From JAJTHJ01 sp046316025 (lineage in GTDB: Bacteria > Pseudomonadota > Gammaproteobacteria > Burkholderiales > Burkholderiaceae_F), in contig JBKCXU010000068.1 in NCBI GenBank assembly GCA_046316025.1, forward strand, positions 1 to 64,000: DNA of 64,000 bases. The letters run 5' to 3'. This document shows, one piece after another, positions 33,491 through 42,460 of the stretch; the stretch's first letter is position 1; each line of letters opens with the position of its first letter. Made by a program: the position numbers and the translations under genes. The notes below the pieces were generated by a model, which was given only the letters and a program-made list of their open reading frames with translations, was not told the DNA's origin and did not search any database.

Positions 33491-34162
33491 TCAGCGCGCC
33501 GCGGCGGTCGCCAGCTTCGTCTCGAACGCCCAGCGCCTCTGCCACGCGGCGTTGACCGCGTTGGGGTACTCCGGCCGGCCGCGGCTACCGTTGTAGCGGC
33601 CCAGCGCGTAGTACAGGTTGCCCTGTTCCAGATCGAGGTAGTGGCGCAGGATCACGCAGCCATAGCGCAGGTTGGCGCGCAGGTCGAAGAGCTTGCGCGC
33701 GTCGCCGTCGCCGATCACGTTGGTCCAAAACGGCATCACCTGCATGTAGCCGCGCGCGCCGGCGCTGGAGATCGCGTACTTGCGGAAGTTGCTCTCCACC
33801 TCGATCAACGCCAGCACCAGTTGACGGTCCAGCCCGGCGCGGGCGGCTTCGTAGTCGAGCGTGCGCAGGAAGTCGTAGCGCAGGCGGTCGTCGGGTTTGC
33901 GGACTTTAAGGCGCGCCGACATCGAACCCATCCACTCGATGAAGGCGACCTGCGCGGTCGACTCGTCGAAGCTGCGCAGCGGCGGCCGGGCGTCGGCGAT
34001 CTGGGCCGCGAGTGCGACGCGCACCGCGTCGGCAAGGGGCTCGTAACGCTGGTTGCCGGCGCGCGCCGCCGGCAGCGCCGCGGCGAGCGGCGCTGCGAGC
34101 GCGGCGCGCAGCAGCGCTCGCCGCCTAGGCTTGGACGCGGCTGCGGACGAAGGCAACGGCAT
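33491..34162 (-). CDS. secreted lytic transglycosylase, SLT domain
   Basis: The 223-residue protein starts with a signal region RRRALLRAALAAPLAAAL, which could be a Tat-like or Sec signal. The SLT domain has ALIEVESNFRKYAISSAGARGYMQVMP with the catalytic Glu, and YNGSRG. It cuts peptidoglycan glycan strands in the periplasm. The start overlaps the 3' end of proS by 38 bases; no better start fits the signal peptide. Confidence 0.85.
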   Translation of the reverse strand: MPLPSSAAASKPRRRALLRAALAAPLAAALPAARAGNQRYEPLADAVRVALAAQIADARPPLRSFDESTAQVAFIEWMGSMSARLKVRKPDDRLRYDFLRTLDYEAARAGLDRQLVLALIEVESNFRKYAISSAGARGYMQVMPFWTNVIGDGDARKLFDLRANLRYGCVILRHYLDLEQGNLYYALGRYNGSRGRPEYPNAVNAAWQRRWAFETKLATAAAR

Positions 34163-35912
34163 CGCCGACCTCGACCGGCGTGGTTTGCAGGCTGCGGCGT
34201 TCGACGTACTCGACCTTGCCTTCCTTGAGTCCGCGCTCACCGACGGTCAGACGGTGCGGGATGCCGATCAGTTCCCAGTCGGCGAACATCGCGCCGGGGC
34301 GTTCGCCGCGGTCGTCGAGCACTACATCTACCCCAGCGGCAAGTAGCTCCGCATAGAGCCGGTTGGCAACCTCCGCCACCTGCGCCGAGGCCAGATAGTT
34401 GACCGGGCAAATTGCCACCGTAAACGGCGCCAGCGCATCGGGCCAGATGATGCCGCGCGTGTCGTTGTTTTGCTCGACCGCGGCGCCCAGCAGGCGGCTG
34501 ATGCCGATGCCGTAGCAGCCCATTTTCATCGGCTGCGGGCGGCCGTTCTCGTCGGTGTAGGCGACGTTCATGCTCTCCGGGTAAGGCAGGCCGGCAAACA
34601 CGTGGCCGACTTCGATGCCGCGCTGGATGGCGAGCGTGCCGCGGCCGTCGGGCGACGGGTCGCCGGCGACTACGTTGCGGATGTCGGCCACCGCGTCCGG
34701 CTCCGGCAGGTCGCGGCCCCAGTTGATGCCGGTGGTGTGAAAGCCTTCTTCGTTGCTGCCGCAGACGAAGTCGCTCATGTTGGCCACCGTGCGGTCGGCT
34801 ACGACTTTCACCGGAAGCCGCGTGCCGATCGGGCCGAGATACCCCGGCTTGCAGCCGAAGGAGGCGACGATCTCCGCTTCGGTGGCGAAGCGGTAGCCGC
34901 CATTGAGTCCTTCGACCTTGCCGGCCTTGACTTCGTTTAGTTGGTGATCGCCGCGCAGCAGCAACAGCCAGATCTCAGCAGCGCTCGTTGTGCCGCGCCC
35001 CAGTTCACGGAAGTTACGTGCCTCCGTGAGTTTTTCCAAATCAATGATCTCCCGTTCCACCGCCAGCACGATCGACTTCACCGTCTGCTGCAGCGGCAGG
35101 CCGAGGAAGGCGGCGACATCCTCGCACTTCTCCTTGCCCGGCGTAGCGGTCTTGACCATCGGTTGGGTCGGTGCCGCGCGTTGGGCGACGAGCGGCAGCG
35201 CTTCGGCGAGCTCGATGTTGGCCGCGTAGTCGGAATCCGGGCACCAGGCGATCGCGTCCTCGCCGGTGTCGGCGATCACCTGGAACTCGTGGCTCGCGTT
35301 GCCGCCGATGGTGCCGGTGTCGGCGGCCACCGCCCGGAAGGCAAGGCCCATGCGGGTGAAGATGCGCACGTAGGCGTCGTACATCGCCTGGTAGCTCGCG
35401 CGCATGCCGGCTTCGTCGCGGTCGAACGAGTAGGCGTCCTTCATCGTGAACTCGCGCCCGCGCATCACGCCGAAGCGCGGCCGCCGCTCGTCGCGGAACT
35501 TGGTCTGGATGTGATACAGGTTGAGCGGCAGCTGCTTGTAGCTCTTGATCGACTCGCGCACCACGTCGGCGATCACTTCCTCCGAGGTCGGCTGCACGAT
35601 GAAGTCGCGCTCGTGCCGGTCTTTGAGCCGCAGCATCTCCGGTCCCATTTTTTCCCAGCGGCCGGACTCGACCCACAGCTCGGCCGGCTGGATCACCGGC
35701 ATCAGCAATTCGCTGGCGCCGGCGCGGTTCATCTCCTCGCGCACGATCGCCTCGATCTTGCGCAGCACGCGCAGCCCGAGCGGCAGATAGGTGTAGATGC
35801 CGGCGGCGAGCTTGCGGATCATCGCCGCGCGGGCGAGCAGGCGGTGGCTCGTGACCTCGGCGTCGGCCGGGGCTTCTTTCAGCGTTTGCACAAAACAGGC
35901 GGAGGCGCGCAT
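34125..35912 (-). CDS. proS: prolyl-tRNA synthetase
   Basis: The 595-residue bacterial-type enzyme carries class II motifs (PVIQPAELW, RDERRPRFGVMRGREFTMKD, GCYGIGISR) and the roughly 180-residue INS editing domain in the middle (CPDSDYAANIE to NEVKAGKVEGL). MRASACFV at 35912 is the usual start; an upstream in-frame ATG at 35957 is unlikely. It diverges from rppH. Confidence 0.97.
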   Translation of the reverse strand: MRASACFVQTLKEAPADAEVTSHRLLARAAMIRKLAAGIYTYLPLGLRVLRKIEAIVREEMNRAGASELLMPVIQPAELWVESGRWEKMGPEMLRLKDRHERDFIVQPTSEEVIADVVRESIKSYKQLPLNLYHIQTKFRDERRPRFGVMRGREFTMKDAYSFDRDEAGMRASYQAMYDAYVRIFTRMGLAFRAVAADTGTIGGNASHEFQVIADTGEDAIAWCPDSDYAANIELAEALPLVAQRAAPTQPMVKTATPGKEKCEDVAAFLGLPLQQTVKSIVLAVEREIIDLEKLTEARNFRELGRGTTSAAEIWLLLLRGDHQLNEVKAGKVEGLNGGYRFATEAEIVASFGCKPGYLGPIGTRLPVKVVADRTVANMSDFVCGSNEEGFHTTGINWGRDLPEPDAVADIRNVVAGDPSPDGRGTLAIQRGIEVGHVFAGLPYPESMNVAYTDENGRPQPMKMGCYGIGISRLLGAAVEQNNDTRGIIWPDALAPFTVAICPVNYLASAQVAEVANRLYAELLAAGVDVVLDDRGERPGAMFADWELIGIPHRLTVGERGLKEGKVEYVERRSLQTTPVEVGDAVAFVRSRVQA

Positions 35913-35919
35913 GGAACTC

Positions 35920-35948
35920 TTGGGGCCGGCAGCGGGCGCATATAGAAT
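35920..35948 (+). promoter_or_regulatory. sigma-70-like promoter of rppH
   Basis: TTGGGG (35920-35925), 17 bases, then TAGAAT (35943-35948) followed by CG, 32 bases before the rppH ATG. The -35 match is partial. Confidence 0.5.
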
Positions 35949-35980
35949 CGACCGCAAATCATAGATGCTCAGGTGGAGGC

Positions 35981-36526
35981 ATGCTGGACAAAGACGGGTT
36001 CCGTCCCAACGTCGGCATCATCCTGCTCAACCAACGCAACGAGGTCTTCTGGGGTAAACGGGTCAGGCAGCATTCGTGGCAGTTCCCGCAGGGCGGCATC
36101 AAGTTCGGCGAGTCGCCGGAACAGGCCATGTTCCGCGAGCTGTACGAAGAAATCGGCCTGACGCGCGAGCAGGTTCAAATCGTCGCCCGCACGCGCGACT
36201 GGCTGCGCTACGAAGTCCCCGAGCAGTGGATTCGGCGCGAGTTGCGCGGCAACTATCGCGGCCAGAAGCAGATCTGGTTCCTTTTGCGGCTCACCGCCCG
36301 CGACTGCGACGTCTGCCTGCGCCGCAGCGAGAAGCCGGAATTCGACGCCTGGCGCTGGCACGACTACTGGGTGCCGCTGGAGGCGGTGATCGAGTTCAAG
36401 CGCGACGTGTACCAGCAGGCGCTCGCGGAGCTCTCGCGCTACGTGTTCCGCGTCGGGCGGCATCCGGCGGCGCGGCGACGCATGGGCGAGACCAAGCCTG
36501 TGGCGACCGAACGCAACGCTGTTTGA
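35981..36526 (+). CDS. rppH: RNA 5' pyrophosphohydrolase (Nudix)
   Basis: The 181-residue protein removes pyrophosphate from mRNA 5' ends, starting decay. The full Nudix box GGIKFGESPEQAMFRELYEE is at about residues 39-58, and the N terminus MLDKDGFRPNVGIILLN matches RppH. A GGTGGAGG ribosome site precedes the ATG. It converges on proB with a 33-base gap. Confidence 0.95.
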   Translation: MLDKDGFRPNVGIILLNQRNEVFWGKRVRQHSWQFPQGGIKFGESPEQAMFRELYEEIGLTREQVQIVARTRDWLRYEVPEQWIRRELRGNYRGQKQIWFLLRLTARDCDVCLRRSEKPEFDAWRWHDYWVPLEAVIEFKRDVYQQALAELSRYVFRVGRHPAARRRMGETKPVATERNAV

Positions 36527-36559
36527 GCGTAGTCCCGGCGCAGGACCAGGCGACGTGCG

Positions 36560-37684
36560 TCACACCACGACCAGGTTGTCGCGGTGGATCAGCTCCGGCT
36601 CGTCGATGTAGCCCAGGATCGACTCGATTTCGGCGGTCGCGCGGCGGGCGATCTTGCGCGCATCCTCGGCGCCGTAGTTGGTGAGGCCGCGCGCGACGTC
36701 GCGCCCGGCCTCGTCCACACAGGCGATCACGTCGCCGCGGACGAAGTCGCCCTCCACCGCGGTCACACCGATCGGCAGCAGGCTCTTGCCGCCACGGCGT
36801 AGCGCGTTGGCCGCGCCGGCGTCGACGACGACGCGGCCCTTCATCAGCAGGTGATCGGCCAGCCACTGCTTGCGCGCATTGAGCGTGTTGGTGGCGGCGG
36901 CGAGTTGCGAGCCGATCCGCTCGCCGGCCGCCAGCCGCAGCAGCACGCGCTCTTCGCGCCCGCTGGCAATCACCGTATGCGCGCCGCTGCGCGCGGCGCG
37001 CTTGGCAGCGAGCACTTTGGTGATCATCCCGCCGCGGGCTATCGCGCTGCCGGTTCCGCCGGCGATGCTCTCCAGATGCGGGTCGCCGGCCTGCGCGTCG
37101 GCGACCAGCGTGGCGCTGGGGTCGCGGCGCGGGTCGGCGGAAAACAGGCCCGGCTGATCGGTGAGGATCACCAGCACGTCGGCTTCGACCAGGTTGGCCA
37201 CCAGCGCGCCCAGCGTGTCGTTGTCGCCGAACTTGATCTCATCGGTGACGACGGTGTCGTTCTCGTTGATCACCGGCACCACGCCCAGCTCGAGCAGAGT
37301 GAAGAGCGTGGAGCGGGCGTTTAGATAGCGCGCCCGGTCGGCCAAGTCGGCGTGGGTCAGCAGCACCTGCGCGCTGGCGCGGCCGTGGGCGCGGAAAGCC
37401 GCTTCGTAGGCCTGCGCCAGCCCCATCTGGCCGACCGCGGCGGCGGCCTGCAATTCGTGGATCTGCTGCGGGCGTTTGCTCCAGCCCAGGCGCTGCATGC
37501 CTTCGGCAATCGCGCCGCTGGACACCAGCACCACCTGCCGGCCGCCTGCGGCCAGTTGCGCGATCTGTTCGGCCCAGCGTTCGATGGCGCCGAGGTCGAG
37601 GCCGCGCCCGTCGTTGGTAACGAGGCTGGAGCCCACCTTGACCACCAGCCGGCGCGCGCCGGCGACGACCGACTGGCGGCTCAT
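36560..37684 (-). CDS. proB: glutamate 5-kinase
   Basis: The 374-residue enzyme makes the first step of proline synthesis. It has an amino-acid kinase domain (VVKVGSSLVTND, VSSGAIAEGM, NENDTV, GTGSAIARGGMITK) and a C-terminal PUA domain (VVVDAGAANALRRGGKSLLP). The start at 37684 overlaps the obgE stop (ATGA), so the two are coupled. Confidence 0.96.
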   Translation of the reverse strand: MSRQSVVAGARRLVVKVGSSLVTNDGRGLDLGAIERWAEQIAQLAAGGRQVVLVSSGAIAEGMQRLGWSKRPQQIHELQAAAAVGQMGLAQAYEAAFRAHGRASAQVLLTHADLADRARYLNARSTLFTLLELGVVPVINENDTVVTDEIKFGDNDTLGALVANLVEADVLVILTDQPGLFSADPRRDPSATLVADAQAGDPHLESIAGGTGSAIARGGMITKVLAAKRAARSGAHTVIASGREERVLLRLAAGERIGSQLAAATNTLNARKQWLADHLLMKGRVVVDAGAANALRRGGKSLLPIGVTAVEGDFVRGDVIACVDEAGRDVARGLTNYGAEDARKIARRATAEIESILGYIDEPELIHRDNLVVV

Positions 37685-38697
37685 CGCGCCTGCCGCGCGA
37701 GGTGTTTGCCGACTTCGCGCATCAGCTCGCGGCAACCTTCGCCGCTGACCGCGGAGATGGCAAACACCGGCGCGGTCGTGCGCAGGCGCCGGCGCAGCGC
37801 GGCCACGCGGGCGGCGCGCTCTTCGGGCGGCAGCGCGTCGATCTTGTTGAACACCAGCCAGCGCGGCTTGCGGGCGAGCGCGGGGTCGAACTTCTTCAAC
37901 TCCGCAACCAGCGCCCGCACGGCTTTGACCGGGTCGTCCTCGACGTCGAGCGGCGCGATATCGACCACGTGCAGCAGCAGCCGGGTGCGCGCCAGATGGC
38001 GCAAAAAGCGGTGGCCCAAGCCCGCGCCTTCGGCCGCACCTTCGATCAGCCCCGGGATGTCGGCCAGTACGAAGCTCATGTCGCCGTCGGTGCGCACCAC
38101 GCCCAGGTGCGGGTGCAGCGTGGTGAACGGGTAGTCGGCGACCTTCGGCCGCGCGTTGGACACCGCGGCGATCAGCGTGGACTTGCCCGCGTTGGGCAAG
38201 CCCAGCAAGCCGACGTCGGCCAGCACCTTGAGCTCCAGCCGCAACTGGCGCGCTTCGCCCGCCTCGCCCAGTGTGCGCTGGCGCGGCGCGCGGTTGGTGC
38301 TGGACTTGAAGTGGATGTTGCCCAGGCCGCCGGCGCCGCCTTTGGCGAGCAGCGCGCGGGCGCCGTCGGTGGCGAGGTCGGCGACGGTCGCGCCGCTGGT
38401 TTCGTCCGTCACCACCGTGCCGACCGGCATGCGCAGTTCGATATCGGCGCCGCCGGCGCCGTAGCAGTCGCTGCCGCGGCCGTGCTCGCCGTTGGTGGCG
38501 GCAAACTTGCGCGTGTAGCGGTAGTCGATCAGCGTGTTGATGTTGCGGTTGGCTACGGCCCAGACGCTGCCGCCGCGCCCGCCGTCGCCACCGTCCGGCC
38601 CACCTTTCGGGATGAACTTCTCGCGCCGGAAGGATGCGCAGCCGTCGCCGCCGCGGCCGCCGGCCACTTCGATGCGCGCTTCGTCGATGAATTTCAT
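37681..38697 (-). CDS. obgE: Obg family GTPase
   Basis: The 338-residue ribosome-assembly GTPase has the glycine-rich Obg fold (GGRGGDGCASFRREKF, GGPDGGDGGRGG) and the G domain (GLPNAGKSTLI, DIPGLIEGA, NKID). It lies in the standard rplU-rpmA-obgE-proB order. A strong terminator stands only seven bases before its ATG, so expression must come from readthrough or an internal promoter. Confidence 0.97.
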   Translation of the reverse strand: MKFIDEARIEVAGGRGGDGCASFRREKFIPKGGPDGGDGGRGGSVWAVANRNINTLIDYRYTRKFAATNGEHGRGSDCYGAGGADIELRMPVGTVVTDETSGATVADLATDGARALLAKGGAGGLGNIHFKSSTNRAPRQRTLGEAGEARQLRLELKVLADVGLLGLPNAGKSTLIAAVSNARPKVADYPFTTLHPHLGVVRTDGDMSFVLADIPGLIEGAAEGAGLGHRFLRHLARTRLLLHVVDIAPLDVEDDPVKAVRALVAELKKFDPALARKPRWLVFNKIDALPPEERAARVAALRRRLRTTAPVFAISAVSGEGCRELMREVGKHLARQAR

Positions 38698-38703
38698 GGC
38701 CGC

Positions 38704-38736
38704 AAAGAAAAAGGCCCTGCCGGCTGCGGCAGGGCC
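38704..38736 (-). terminator. intrinsic terminator after rpmA, abutting obgE
   Basis: On the minus strand a perfect 10-bp stem (38713-38722 with 38727-38736, GGCCCTGCCG) with a four-base loop is followed by TTTTTCTTT. It ends seven bases from the obgE start. Confidence 0.85.
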
Positions 38737-38775
38737 ATCTTCGAAGGAGACGAAAAGAAGCTGCCGCGGCGCGCG

Positions 38776-39036
38776 TTACGCGGCCGGCAGCACGCTCACG
38801 GTCTGGCGGTTATGCGCGCCGCCGGTGGCGAACTTGACCGTGCCGGCGGCCAGCGCAAAGAGCGTGTGGTCGCGGCCGATGCCGACGTTGTCGCCGGGGT
38901 GGAACTGCGTGCCGCGCTGGCGGACGATGATGCTGCCGGCGTTGATCTGCTCGCCGCCGAAGGCTTTGACGCCGAGGCGCTTGGCCTGCGAATCGCGGCC
39001 GTTACGCGAGGAGCCGCCTGCTTTTTTGTGTGCCAT
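38776..39036 (-). CDS. rpmA: 50S ribosomal protein L27
   Basis: The 86-residue protein begins MAHKKAGGSSRNGRDSQAKR and has the conserved L27 core VRQRGTQFHPGDNVGIGRDHTLFA (shown in part). There is no N-terminal cleavage extension. It follows rplU by 12 bases. Confidence 0.98.
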   Translation of the reverse strand: MAHKKAGGSSRNGRDSQAKRLGVKAFGGEQINAGSIIVRQRGTQFHPGDNVGIGRDHTLFALAAGTVKFATGGAHNRQTVSVLPAA

Positions 39037-39048
39037 GTCGTTTACCTT

Positions 39049-39357
39049 TTAGGCGATCGAGTCGATGCGGACTTCCGTGTAGTTCTGCCGATGACCCTGG
39101 GTCTTGGCGTAGTGCTTGCGGCGGCGCATCTTGAAGATTCGCACCTTGTCGCCGCGCCCGTGCGCAAGCACGGTGGCCTGCACGGCGGCACCGGCCACGA
39201 GCGGCGTGCCGAGGCGCAGGTCGGCGCCGTCGCCCACCGCCAGCACTTGGTCGAGCGTCACGACGCTGCCGACTTCGGCCGGCAGCGATTCGATTTTGAG
39301 TTTGTCGCCGGGGGCCACGCGATACTGCTTGCCGCCGGTCTTGATCACTGCATGCAT
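39049..39357 (-). CDS. rplU: 50S ribosomal protein L21
   Basis: The 102-residue protein begins MHAVIKTGGKQYRVAPGD and ends with KMRRRKHYAKTQGHRQNYT, as in L21. The ATG at 39357 is the family start; the longer frame to 39426 has no support. It is divergent from ispB. Confidence 0.98.
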   Translation of the reverse strand: MHAVIKTGGKQYRVAPGDKLKIESLPAEVGSVVTLDQVLAVGDGADLRLGTPLVAGAAVQATVLAHGRGDKVRIFKMRRRKHYAKTQGHRQNYTEVRIDSIA

Positions 39358-39493
39358 TTCTGGACTCCAGCTTGCCGGGGCGTGTCGAAATGCGCGGCAA
39401 GTGAGCGGGATTTCGGAAGCCGGCAATTGTGCCAGACGCCTCGGTAGGGGTCAAACCGCGACTGCGCGCGGCGGCGGTGATGGGGCCGACACC

Positions 39494-39499
39494 TATAAT
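39494..39499 (+). promoter_or_regulatory. -10 element of ispB
   Basis: A perfect TATAAT lies 33 bases before the GTG start at 39532. No good TTGACA-like -35 lies at 16-18 bases upstream. Confidence 0.5.
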
Positions 39500-39531
39500 G
39501 ATTCGCGATACCGCCCTTGCGGCCCATTGCC

Positions 39532-40533
39532 GTGTCCACGACTTCTTCCGCCCCACCGCCTGCTGCGCTCGATCCGGCGCAAATCCTTGCGCCGATCGCG
39601 GCCGACATGCAGGCGGTGGATACGACGATCCGCGCGCGCCTGGACTCCGACGTGGTGCTGATCCGTACCATCGCCGAGTACATCGTCGGCGCCGGCGGCA
39701 AGCGGCTGCGGCCGGCGCTGCTGCTACTGGTGGCGCGCGCGCTCGGCTACGGCGGCGGCCACCACCACCTGCTGGCGGCGGTGATCGAATTCATCCACAC
39801 CGCCACGCTGCTGCACGACGACGTGGTCGATGAGTCCGACCTGCGCCGCGGCCGGCCGACCGCCAATGCCGAGTTCGGCAACGCGGCGAGCGTACTGGTG
39901 GGCGACTTCTTGTACTCGCGCGCCTTCCAGATGATGGTCGAGGCCGACGACATGCGCGTGCTGCGCATCCTGGCCGATGCGACCAACCGCATCGCCGAAG
40001 GCGAGGTGCTGCAACTGCTCAACGTGCACGACGCCAGTGTGGACGAGGCGCGCTACATGGCGGTGGTCGAGCGCAAGACGGCCACGCTGTTCGAAGCCGC
40101 CGCGCGCATCGGCGCCGTGATCGCCGGGGCGGATGCAGCGGTGGAGGCGCAGTGCGGCAGCTACGGTGCGGCGCTCGGCACGGCGTTTCAGATCGTCGAT
40201 GACGTGCTCGATTACTCCGGCCAGACCGACGAAATCGGCAAGCGGCTGGGCGACGATCTGCGCGAAGGCAAGGTCACGCTGCCGCTGATCCATGCGCTGG
40301 CGCACGCGCCGGCGTCCGACCGCGCGGCCATCCAGACGGCGATTGCCGAGGGCAACGGCGACTTTGCGCGCATCGCGTCGATCGTGCGCGCGGCCGGCTC
40401 GATCGACTATGCGCAGCAGCGCGCCCAGGCGCTGTCGGACTCGGCGCGGGCCGCGGCGCTGGCGCTGCCGGACTCGGTCTTCCGCGCGTCTTTGCTAGAC
40501 TTGAATTCTTTCGCGCTTCAACGTGATCGATAG
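39532..40533 (+). CDS. ispB: octaprenyl/polyprenyl diphosphate synthase
   Basis: The 333-residue trans-prenyltransferase builds the quinone side chain. The first Asp-rich motif is LLHDDVVDESDLRRG and the second is VDDVLDYSG; GGKRLRPALLLL is also conserved. The start is taken as GTG 39532 (MSTTSSAPPP); TTG 39517 is an alternative. tRNA-Pro begins two bases after its stop. Confidence 0.94.
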   Translation: MSTTSSAPPPAALDPAQILAPIAADMQAVDTTIRARLDSDVVLIRTIAEYIVGAGGKRLRPALLLLVARALGYGGGHHHLLAAVIEFIHTATLLHDDVVDESDLRRGRPTANAEFGNAASVLVGDFLYSRAFQMMVEADDMRVLRILADATNRIAEGEVLQLLNVHDASVDEARYMAVVERKTATLFEAAARIGAVIAGADAAVEAQCGSYGAALGTAFQIVDDVLDYSGQTDEIGKRLGDDLREGKVTLPLIHALAHAPASDRAAIQTAIAEGNGDFARIASIVRAAGSIDYAQQRAQALSDSARAAALALPDSVFRASLLDLNSFALQRDR

Positions 40534-40535
40534 CT

Positions 40536-40612
<77 letters not shown>

Positions 40613-40623
40613 GGCTTTCTTCT

Positions 40624-41547
40624 TCAGTCCACGTACAGCGGGTAAGCCACGAACGACGCGGGCTTGACCTCCGCCGCGGCAAAGCCGATTCGAAACTCCA
40701 GTTCGCCACCGGCCTCGATGCCGCGTCCGGCGTCGCCATACAGTTCCTGCGGCAACCACACTTTGCGCGCGACGACGCGGCCGTCGGCGGCGGCCAGCGT
40801 GAGTTCGATCGCCGGCGCGGCGACGGTGGACTCGGCGCGGTTGCGCAAGGTGCCGCTGAACTCGAAGGCATCGGTTCCCGGCAGTGCTTCGAGGTCGCTG
40901 CCGAGCAACGTCAGCAGCTCGGGTCGGCGCGGCCATTGCACCGTGCAGTGGGCATAACGGCAAAGTTCCTCCAGCGCCGGCCGCAGCGCCGGCCAGCGGC
41001 CGACCAGTTCCGCGCGCAGCAGCAACGCCGATTGCACAACGAGCAGCGCGGCCAGCAGCAAAGAGACGACCGCCCAGCCGGCGACCGCAAGCGGGCGCGA
41101 TTTGCGCGGGCGCAGGAATGCCGGTTCGATCTCGGTGCGCTCCAGCTCGGACGGCGCGCTCGCGCGCGGCAGCCCCTCCGCAGGCGGCGCCTCAGAGCTT
41201 GGGGGCGAGTCTGCTGCGCGCTCCGACCCGGCGCCTGCGCCGCTCGCCTTACTGCTCCGTACGGGTACGCTGCCCGCCGCGGCCTCGGAGCGCGCGTGCC
41301 GACTTGCTCGCACGCGGTTGGGCGCCGACGGCGGGGCCGCCTCTGCCGGCGCGGTGGCGGGTGCCGGCGGAGCCGCGCCTGGGGGCGGTGGCCACACTGC
41401 CGCCTCCTCCAGAGCGTTCAGATGCGCCAAGGCGTCGAACACTTGCCGGCATTCGCCACAGCGCACCAGCCCGCCCTTGAGCTTCAACTGGTCTGAAACG
41501 ACGCGGAAGCTCGTGCCGCACTGGGGGCAGCGGGCGGCCAGTGCCAT
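40624..41547 (-). CDS. zinc-ribbon plus DUF3426 membrane protein
   Basis: The 307-residue protein has an N-terminal MJ0042-type zinc ribbon (C7-C10 and C30-C33), an Ala/Pro-rich linker (about 50-145), one membrane helix (AVAGWAVVSLLLAALLVV) and a DUF3426 domain (CRYAHCTVQWPRRP onward). The start overlaps the prmA stop by one base (TGATG), the usual partner in betaproteobacteria. The function is unknown. Confidence 0.85.
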   Translation of the reverse strand: MALAARCPQCGTSFRVVSDQLKLKGGLVRCGECRQVFDALAHLNALEEAAVWPPPPGAAPPAPATAPAEAAPPSAPNRVRASRHARSEAAAGSVPVRSSKASGAGAGSERAADSPPSSEAPPAEGLPRASAPSELERTEIEPAFLRPRKSRPLAVAGWAVVSLLLAALLVVQSALLLRAELVGRWPALRPALEELCRYAHCTVQWPRRPELLTLLGSDLEALPGTDAFEFSGTLRNRAESTVAAPAIELTLAAADGRVVARKVWLPQELYGDAGRGIEAGGELEFRIGFAAAEVKPASFVAYPLYVD

Positions 41548-42446
41548 CACGCCCTCCGGCCGGCGAGGCAGACCCAGCCGTCTTCGACCTCGGCGACTGC
41601 GAGGGGCAGCCGCGGGTCGTGGGCGGCATAAGCGGCGATCAGTTCGTCGGCCTGCCGTTCGAGGATGCCCGACAGCACCAGCGCGCCGCCGGGGACGACC
41701 CGCGCCAGCAACGTCGGCGCCAGCAGCTTGAGCGGACTGGCGAGGATGTTGGCGAGCACGACATCGCTACGCTGCCGCCGCCCGAGCGCGTCCGGCAAGA
41801 CGAACGACACCGGGACGCCATTGAGTAGCGCGTTCGCCTGCGCGACCGGCAGGGCTTGTGGGTCGATGTCGCAGCCGACCACGGTCGCCGCGCCCAGCTT
41901 GGCAGCGGCGATGGCGAGGATGCCCGAGCCGCAGCCATAGTCGAGCACCGCGCCGCGCGGCCGCTCGCGCGCCAGCCAGCGCAGGCACAGTCGTGTGGTC
42001 GGATGCGTGCCGGTGCCGAACGCCGCACCGGGGTCGAGGCGGATGCAGATCGCGTTGGGTTCGGGCGGCGTGTGCCAGGTGGGCACGACCCACAGCCCAT
42101 CGGCAACACGACTCGGCTGGAACTGCGCCTGGGTGAGGCGAACCCAGTCGGCGTCCTGCACGGACCGTGTTTCGACGGTGCCAAGCACTGCACCGTCCAC
42201 TTCGGCAGTGACCCTGGCGAGCAACTGTTCGCGGTCGGTTGTCGCATCGACCAGCACCGCGAGCCGGTTGCGGCGCCACGCCGCGCGCTGCGGCAGCAGG
42301 CCGGGCTCGCCGTACAGCGGCTGCTCGGTCTCGGTTTCGGCCTCCGCGTCTTCCACGCTGACGGCCAGCGCGCCCGCGGCGAGCAGCGCATCGCCCAGCG
42401 CTTCGGCGTGCTCGGCAGCGACGCTAAAGGCGAGCTCGTAGAGCAT
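41547..42446 (-). CDS. prmA: ribosomal protein L11 methyltransferase
   Basis: The 299-residue enzyme trimethylates L11. Its N-terminal substrate domain begins MLYELAFSVAAEHAEALGDA. The SAM-binding motif is LDYGCGSGILAIAAAKLGA and the catalytic region VLANILASPLKLLAP. It follows accC by 14 bases in the accB-accC-prmA order. Confidence 0.95.
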   Translation of the reverse strand: MLYELAFSVAAEHAEALGDALLAAGALAVSVEDAEAETETEQPLYGEPGLLPQRAAWRRNRLAVLVDATTDREQLLARVTAEVDGAVLGTVETRSVQDADWVRLTQAQFQPSRVADGLWVVPTWHTPPEPNAICIRLDPGAAFGTGTHPTTRLCLRWLARERPRGAVLDYGCGSGILAIAAAKLGAATVVGCDIDPQALPVAQANALLNGVPVSFVLPDALGRRQRSDVVLANILASPLKLLAPTLLARVVPGGALVLSGILERQADELIAAYAAHDPRLPLAVAEVEDGWVCLAGRRA

Positions 42447-42460
42447 CGCGGTGGTCCGGG

